Shown: positions 29,715 to 32,298 of the stretch, one piece after another
Numbering within the stretch: position 1 is the first letter of the stretch
Layout of the letters: each line of letters starts with the position of its first letter
DNA from: a virus
Virus record (IMG/VR): IMGVR_UViG_3300032116_000836
Coordinates: 1 to 32,298 of that record
Strand: one strand, 5' to 3'
DNA: 32,298 bases
Made by a program: the position numbers and the translations under genes
The notes under the pieces: generated by a model
The model's database searches: none
What the model saw: the letters and a program-made list of their open reading frames with translations, nothing else
Told to the model about the DNA's origin: nothing

Positions 29715-29754
29715 TTAGATTGGCTTTACTTGTTTGATGTGACAAATTAACAAC
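29715..29754 (-). promoter_or_regulatory. Conserved leader, copy B (before 71-aa gene)
   Basis: Minus-strand GTTGTTAATTTG-TCACATCAAACA-AGTAAAGCCAATC-TAA-ATG, matching copy A at 25606-25648 nearly base for base. TTAATTTG is one mismatch from the Bacteroidota -7 consensus TAnnTTTG, at about 35 nt before the ATG, so a promoter is plausible; no convincing -33 TTG at the right distance. Confidence 0.5.
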
Positions 29755-29779
29755 CTAAAGTTTGAATAAAAAAATCTAT

Positions 29780-30178
29780 CTACACTTTTTTTCCAATTAT
29801 TTTTAGAAGCCCTGTGTTTGCAGGCAGTTCAGAGTCCTTTTGAATTGTCAATTTGGTGAAGTATTTGCTCGTATCATCAACACAACCGCCCCAATATCGG
29901 AAAGCATCTGCCCCGAATTTGATTGCAATGATGCAGTTGTCGTTGTCGTATCGGTAGTTGTGGGTGAGATGGATCTCGTAGGAAGAGAGAACCACCTTCG
30001 GCAACTGCGAGAGCTGCATCAAAAGGTGGTTACGGATGAGGTCTCCCTCTTTCTTTCGTACTGCCCAATGGGCACCAGAATAGTATTTGTTTAGCGAGGG
30101 AACCTTGCCGAGTGTCAGTTCATACGAATGACTCTGTGAAGTTTCCGTGGAGGTCGTAGTGGGTGCCTTCGTTCCCAT
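29780..30178 (-). CDS. rusA: RusA-family Holliday junction resolvase
   Basis: 132 aa. After a Ser/Thr-rich N-terminus comes LGKVPSLNKYYSGAHWAVRKKEGD and then the catalytic area: YRYDNDNCIIAIKFGADAFRYWGGCVDDTSKYF with Asp 78, Asp 80, Asp 91 and Asp 101/102. This arrangement is RusA. It resolves four-way junctions, helping convert branched or concatemeric DNA before packaging. The start overlaps the upstream stop (TAATG). Confidence 0.85.
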   Translation of the reverse strand: MGTKAPTTTSTETSQSHSYELTLGKVPSLNKYYSGAHWAVRKKEGDLIRNHLLMQLSQLPKVVLSSYEIHLTHNYRYDNDNCIIAIKFGADAFRYWGGCVDDTSKYFTKLTIQKDSELPANTGLLKIIGKKV

Positions 30179-30366
30179 TAGACATTATTGCTCGCCATCT
30201 TGATGCTTCCTGTCTTTCGATACTTTCGCTCGTCTGCTGATACGCTTGCTGATCGTGGGTAGTCACAGAACCCGAAGTGATTGAGGAAGGCGTTTGTGTA
30301 ATCGTTCTTGGCTTTGCCTTCTTCGACTTGTTGGTAGTAGTCACGTTTTCTACGGTCTTTTTTCAT
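30178..30366 (-). CDS. Small basic protein, first gene of the early operon (62 aa)
   Basis: ATG at 30366 preceded by GAGAGG, one of the few SD-like sites here. MKKDRRKRDYYQQVEEGKAKNDYTN, then NHFGFCDYPRSASVSADERKYRK. Highly charged, possibly nucleic-acid binding; no family recognised. A frame at 30120-30344 overlaps in another phase but reads as Ser/Thr/Gln-rich noise. This gene directly follows the AT-rich intergenic region. Confidence 0.6.
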   Translation of the reverse strand: MKKDRRKRDYYQQVEEGKAKNDYTNAFLNHFGFCDYPRSASVSADERKYRKTGSIKMASNNV

Positions 30367-30433
30367 TCGGCAAACCTCTCTCAAAAAAAAATAAGAAAAA
30401 AGTTGCGTAATCCGAATTTTGGTTTATTTTACC

Positions 30434-30495
30434 AAAGTAAGTAGTATATAAGTAAGTTAGTTATATATAACTACTTAAGTAAGTAAGTAACTATT
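30434..30495. repeat. AAGT repeats and 16-nt palindrome in AT-rich intergenic region
   Basis: AAGTAAGT occurs repeatedly on both sides of a perfect palindrome, TAGTTATATATAACTA (30458-30473), with a second palindrome ACTTAAGT right after. The surroundings are almost pure A/T. Iterated short repeats, palindromes and AT-rich DNA upstream of the replication genes are usual in phage origins and early operators. No known protein site is identified. Confidence 0.55.
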
Positions 30496-30551
30496 ACTAC
30501 TATAAACTTAACTTAAAGAAAATTAATAAAAGAAAATTAGAGACGTTTTAA

Positions 30552-30603
30552 GGGACTTTAATCTCCAAGTAAGGAAAACCCCTCACTTTGGAAAGAAAGT
30601 CCC
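30552..30603 (-). other. Long imperfect hairpin between lysis and early genes
   Basis: GGGACTTT (30552-30559) pairs with AAAGTCCC (30596-30603), and inside TCCAAGTAAGG (30564-30574) pairs with CCTCACTTTGGA (30580-30591) with one bulge and one G-T. The spacer is AAAAC. It begins 22 nt past the spanin stop. On the minus strand it is followed by TTAAAACGTCTCTAATTTTC, only partly T-rich, so terminator, attachment or replication structure are all possible. Confidence 0.55.
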
Positions 30604-30625
30604 GCAAATCGCTTCTAAATACCCT

Positions 30626-31051
30626 CTATCGTCTTTTTGCGCCCTCTATTGCGAATAGCATTGCAAGCAGGAAGCAACAGATGGAAATGAACACCCAAGT
30701 CCGAACAGGTCTTTCACTTGGTTTGATGGTGGTCTTCACCCACTTGGTCACTCGGATTGTATCTGGAAGGCAAATCGCTTTGAGTCGGATCGTGTCAAAC
30801 TTGCGAATCAAACTCACTTGGATGTTGTCCTTTCGTACAACTACCGAATCAATCTCTTTGAGGATTAAGGTATCAAGCAACCGTCTTTCTTTGGTTACGA
30901 TGACCGTGTCCCACTTCTGCTGCTCGACTCTTGCTCCCTTTTTTACCGCCTGCTTGAGGTGCCAGTTTGCCGAGCAACTACCCAGAGCAAGACTCGCAAG
31001 CAGGATTATCAATGCTGCAAACAGGGGGTGTGGGTATCTCTTCGAGTTCAT
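30626..31051 (-). CDS. u-spanin (outer-membrane lipoprotein with C-terminal membrane helix)
   Basis: 141 aa. N-terminal signal with lipobox LALGSC (Cys 26) after a hydrophobic stretch, so the mature N-terminus would be lipidated and sit in the outer membrane. A periplasmic charged region follows (KKGARVEQQKWDTVIVTKERRLL). The C-terminus has a second membrane helix (about 118-135, WVFISICCFLLAMLFAI) ending in AKRR. This single-gene topology is that of unimolecular spanins, which fuse the two membranes at lysis. It follows the endolysin gene by 11 nt. It implies a Gram-negative host. Confidence 0.85.
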   Translation of the reverse strand: MNSKRYPHPLFAALIILLASLALGSCSANWHLKQAVKKGARVEQQKWDTVIVTKERRLLDTLILKEIDSVVVRKDNIQVSLIRKFDTIRLKAICLPDTIRVTKWVKTTIKPSERPVRTWVFISICCFLLAMLFAIEGAKRR

Positions 31052-31062
31052 TCAGCCAGTCG

Positions 31063-31485
31063 TTAAAATTTGACGTATTTGGTGACTCCATTCTTCTTGG
31101 TTGCTTTTAAGATTTCTTTCCTGTTCTTCTTGGCGAATGAAACGTGAACCCAGTCGGGCTGCTCCTTATCACCAAACTCCCAAATGAGCTGATCGAACTC
31201 CAGCTCTTTGATGAAGTTGAACAGGGCAGCGTTGTCCTCGCATTGCAGGTCAGCCGCTTCGCCTTTCATATGCTGACTGGAACGACTCCCCCCGATGGCT
31301 GCATTGACCCGAGGATTTCGGAACCCAGAGGTCACTCGGATGAGTCCAAGAGCATCTCGTGCTGGCTGAAGTACGTTCAAGGCCAACTCACGGAGTGCTT
31401 CCGTCTGGGTGGCGTTCGGTTCGTTGTGGATTCCTGTCTTGGTCACGCACAATTCTTTGAGAGTAAAGTCCTTTGTAAGTCGCAT
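31063..31485 (-). CDS. Endolysin, peptidase M15A family
   Basis: 140 aa from ATG 31485 (MRLTKDFTLKELC); the frame opens 24 codons earlier in poor sequence. Zn ligands fit M15A: VTSGFRNPRVNAAIGGSRSSQH with His 72, EAADL with Asp 79, and WVHVSF with His 114. It would cut peptide crosslinks in peptidoglycan. The gene is 31 nt after a small holin-like gene and just before the u-spanin, completing a lysis cassette. No signal peptide, so holin-dependent release is expected. Confidence 0.9.
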   Translation of the reverse strand: MRLTKDFTLKELCVTKTGIHNEPNATQTEALRELALNVLQPARDALGLIRVTSGFRNPRVNAAIGGSRSSQHMKGEAADLQCEDNAALFNFIKELEFDQLIWEFGDKEQPDWVHVSFAKKNRKEILKATKKNGVTKYVKF

Positions 31486-31516
31486 AGATTGTGTATTTTG
31501 GTGCTTTAAAGCCCCA

Positions 31517-31708
31517 TTAGGTGCCTTTTTTTGGTGTAGTGGTGGGTTTATCCCCATCCTTGCTCATCATCAACGCAAATCCTCCCATAAGGAAGGCACT
31601 AAACTCTGTTAAAGACGCTTTCTCGAACCAAACCAAGATTCCACCAAAGGAAATCAAGATAAGGCCGATAATCGTTGTTTTTGGATTTCTAAATAATCTA
31701 TCTATCAT
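31517..31708 (-). CDS. Small two-helix membrane protein, holin-like (right copy, complete)
   Basis: 63 aa from ATG 31708, which overlaps the upstream stop; a longer frame reaches back into the neighbour. MIDRLFRNPKTTIIGLILIS, FGGILVWF, then LTEFSAFLMGGFALMMS give two helices, ending in a short charged tail (KDGDKPTTTPKKG). Being next to the endolysin it is a good holin or antiholin candidate. The diverged left-end copy is at 1-197, so the window shows two alleles. Confidence 0.7.
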   Translation of the reverse strand: MIDRLFRNPKTTIIGLILISFGGILVWFEKASLTEFSAFLMGGFALMMSKDGDKPTTTPKKGT

Positions 31709-31859
31709 TCTTAATATCTCGATTCCATCGCCACAAGGTGTACACAAAAGACGTCAGCATTACGAATAGACCCGCTATCTGATGCACCTCGGCAATCGTT
31801 AATCCACCAACGGCTAAACTCCAACTTGTCGCTACCGCACTTGTACTGTCTGTTTTCAT
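31698..31859 (-). CDS. Small holin-like membrane protein (right copy, 53 aa)
   Basis: ATG at 31859 in an ATGA overlap with the 104-aa gene's stop. MKTDSTSAVATSWSLAVGG, then IAEVHQIAGLFVMLTSFVYTLW and a WNRDIKNDR tail. One strong helix with a preceding weak one, resembling class II holins. The amino-acid sequence from Met 1 matches the left copy (187-348) throughout, although the nucleotide sequences differ at scattered sites. Confidence 0.65.
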   Translation of the reverse strand: MKTDSTSAVATSWSLAVGGLTIAEVHQIAGLFVMLTSFVYTLWRWNRDIKNDR

Positions 31860-32170
31860 TGCTCGCCTGTTGCTTCGTTGCACAATGTCGGATTGGCTTG
31901 GCAGTATGCTTGTGCGTATGCTGATTCCCATCCCGCAAACCAATGAACGGCAGAGTTAGGTACAGGCCAAACAACGTATTGTTGGAATTCGGATGGTGCT
32001 ACCCAAATCACATCCACCGCCCAACGTGGGTCAGATTCAACGAGGCCGATTTGATGAACGTAGCAATCCACAAAGGTGATTTGGTCTTCTTCCATCGTGG
32101 CGAATCCTGCGGAAAGCATATCGGTGATGAATTGGCCTTCGGTTGGCCAAGCGTATTTCAGATAGGTCAT
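31856..32170 (-). CDS. Conserved ~105-aa protein of unknown function (right copy)
   Basis: 104 aa, the counterpart of 345-665. Conserved: YLKYAWPTEGQFITDML, VESDPRWAVD, FAGWESAYAQ. Changes cluster at residues ~27-35 and ~90-104. It has ATGA overlaps with the fibre and holin-like genes, as in the left copy. Unknown family. Confidence 0.8.
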   Translation of the reverse strand: MTYLKYAWPTEGQFITDMLSAGFATMEEDQITFVDCYVHQIGLVESDPRWAVDVIWVAPSEFQQYVVWPVPNSAVHWFAGWESAYAQAYCQANPTLCNEATGEQ

Positions 32171-32298
32171 AGCGTGGTGAGTTGTGCCATCTGGGCGTTG
32201 GTTAGGCGTGTCGGGAATAGGGCGGCTTGGTTAATGTATTGGTCGTTCCCAATAAAACCTCCGCCATTATCAAATCCTATGCGGCTACAAGCTGGAAC
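32167..32298 (-). CDS. Partial tail fibre, C-terminal 43 residues (right copy)
   Basis: The frame enters at the right window edge and ends at TGA 32169-32167. The last part, NQAALFPTRLTNAQMAQLTTL-type, is nearly that of the 585-aa fibre at 662-2419 (LAELTTL there). Before NQAALF the two have nothing obvious in common (here CSRIGFDNGGGFIGNDQYI). So the same C-terminal stub is attached to a different fibre body, which lies outside the window. Confidence 0.75.
   Translation of the reverse strand, partial: VPACSRIGFDNGGGFIGNDQYINQAALFPTRLTNAQMAQLTTL

Larger units (their letters stand above)
31555..32232. repeat. Right member of a diverged ~0.68-kb end repeat
   Basis: Counterpart of 44-727. The lower-coordinate limit falls near the end of the two-helix holin-like gene, whose last ~12 codons differ between copies. 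The upper limit is in the fibre gene's last ~20 codons. In this copy the cassette continues into a complete endolysin and u-spanin, which the left copy would reach only beyond the window. Confidence 0.85.

Noticed and set aside
30120-30344. 74-codon frame on the minus strand
   Set aside because: Overlaps both RusA and the 62-aa gene in another phase; low-complexity Ser/Thr/Gln composition, and it lacks the TAATG coupling seen for the accepted gene.
1-32298. Exact terminal redundancy (direct repeat of genome ends)
   Set aside because: The ends match in gene order but differ at many bases and at a 6-nt indel, so they are not identical terminal repeats.
1-32298. Integrase, repressor, CRISPR array or diversity-generating retroelement
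   Set aside because: None found: no recombinase motif, no spaced identical repeats, no reverse transcriptase.

Overview
The window is a nearly complete genome of a tailed bacteriophage (siphovirus-like Caudoviricetes) that probably infects a member of the Bacteroidota. This rests on the full set of packaging, head, tail and lysis genes, on several protein families I recognise from Bacteroidota phages (DUF6712-like connector, XkdF-type protease, M15A endolysin, 'EKEQ'-type small ORFs), and on A-rich or TAAAATAAA-like leaders in place of strong Shine-Dalgarno sites. Every supported gene lies on the minus strand, so transcription runs from high to low coordinates. Genes are packed head to tail, mostly with ATGA, TGATG or TAATG stop/start overlaps. 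I see no integrase, repressor or DNA polymerase.

Layout in the direction of transcription. (1) 32298-30626: a partial tail-fibre C-terminus, a ~105-aa protein of unknown function, two small holin-like membrane proteins, an M15A peptidase endolysin and a u-spanin. (2) 30625-30367: an AT-rich intergenic region with AAGT repeats, a 16-nt perfect palindrome and a long imperfect hairpin; candidate origin or control region. (3) 30366-20547: early/replication module with a RusA resolvase, an SSB-like protein, a miniature tRNA-like sequence, a RecA/DnaB-like ATPase, a DnaA-C-like HTH protein, a sigma-like protein, a PD-(D/E)XK nuclease, a cytosine-5 DNA methyltransferase with a repeat-built target-recognition region, a RecE-like exonuclease, and a string of tiny coupled ORFs ending in DUF3310. 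(4) 20554-16752: an HNH nuclease, a GT-A-like glycosyltransferase, terminase small and large subunits, and a GT-B glycosyltransferase. (5) 16767-9224: a tail assembly chaperone pair with an apparent -1 frameshift site, tail completion proteins, large distal-tail proteins and the tape measure. (6) 9227-662: prohead protease, scaffold-like protein, major capsid protein, an inserted HNH gene, tail-tube-like protein, a UUCG intrinsic terminator, a portal with a MuF-like C-terminus, a connector, and a tail fibre. (7) 665-1: a second, diverged copy of the ~105-aa/holin/holin cassette, cut by the window edge.

The two ends carry the same gene order with similar but non-identical sequence (44-727 versus 31555-32232, offset 31511). 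This suggests a circular or concatemeric genome unit of about 31.5 kb in which the ends come from different alleles, or else a real tandem duplication. The shared sequence stops inside the fibre gene, where the two fibres become unrelated.

The items most worth a second look are the 61-63 nt tRNA-like cloverleaf, the T8 frameshift site, the two glycosyltransferases wrapped around the terminase genes, the near-start CCAATC leader shared by five early genes, and the fibre/lysis allele junction.
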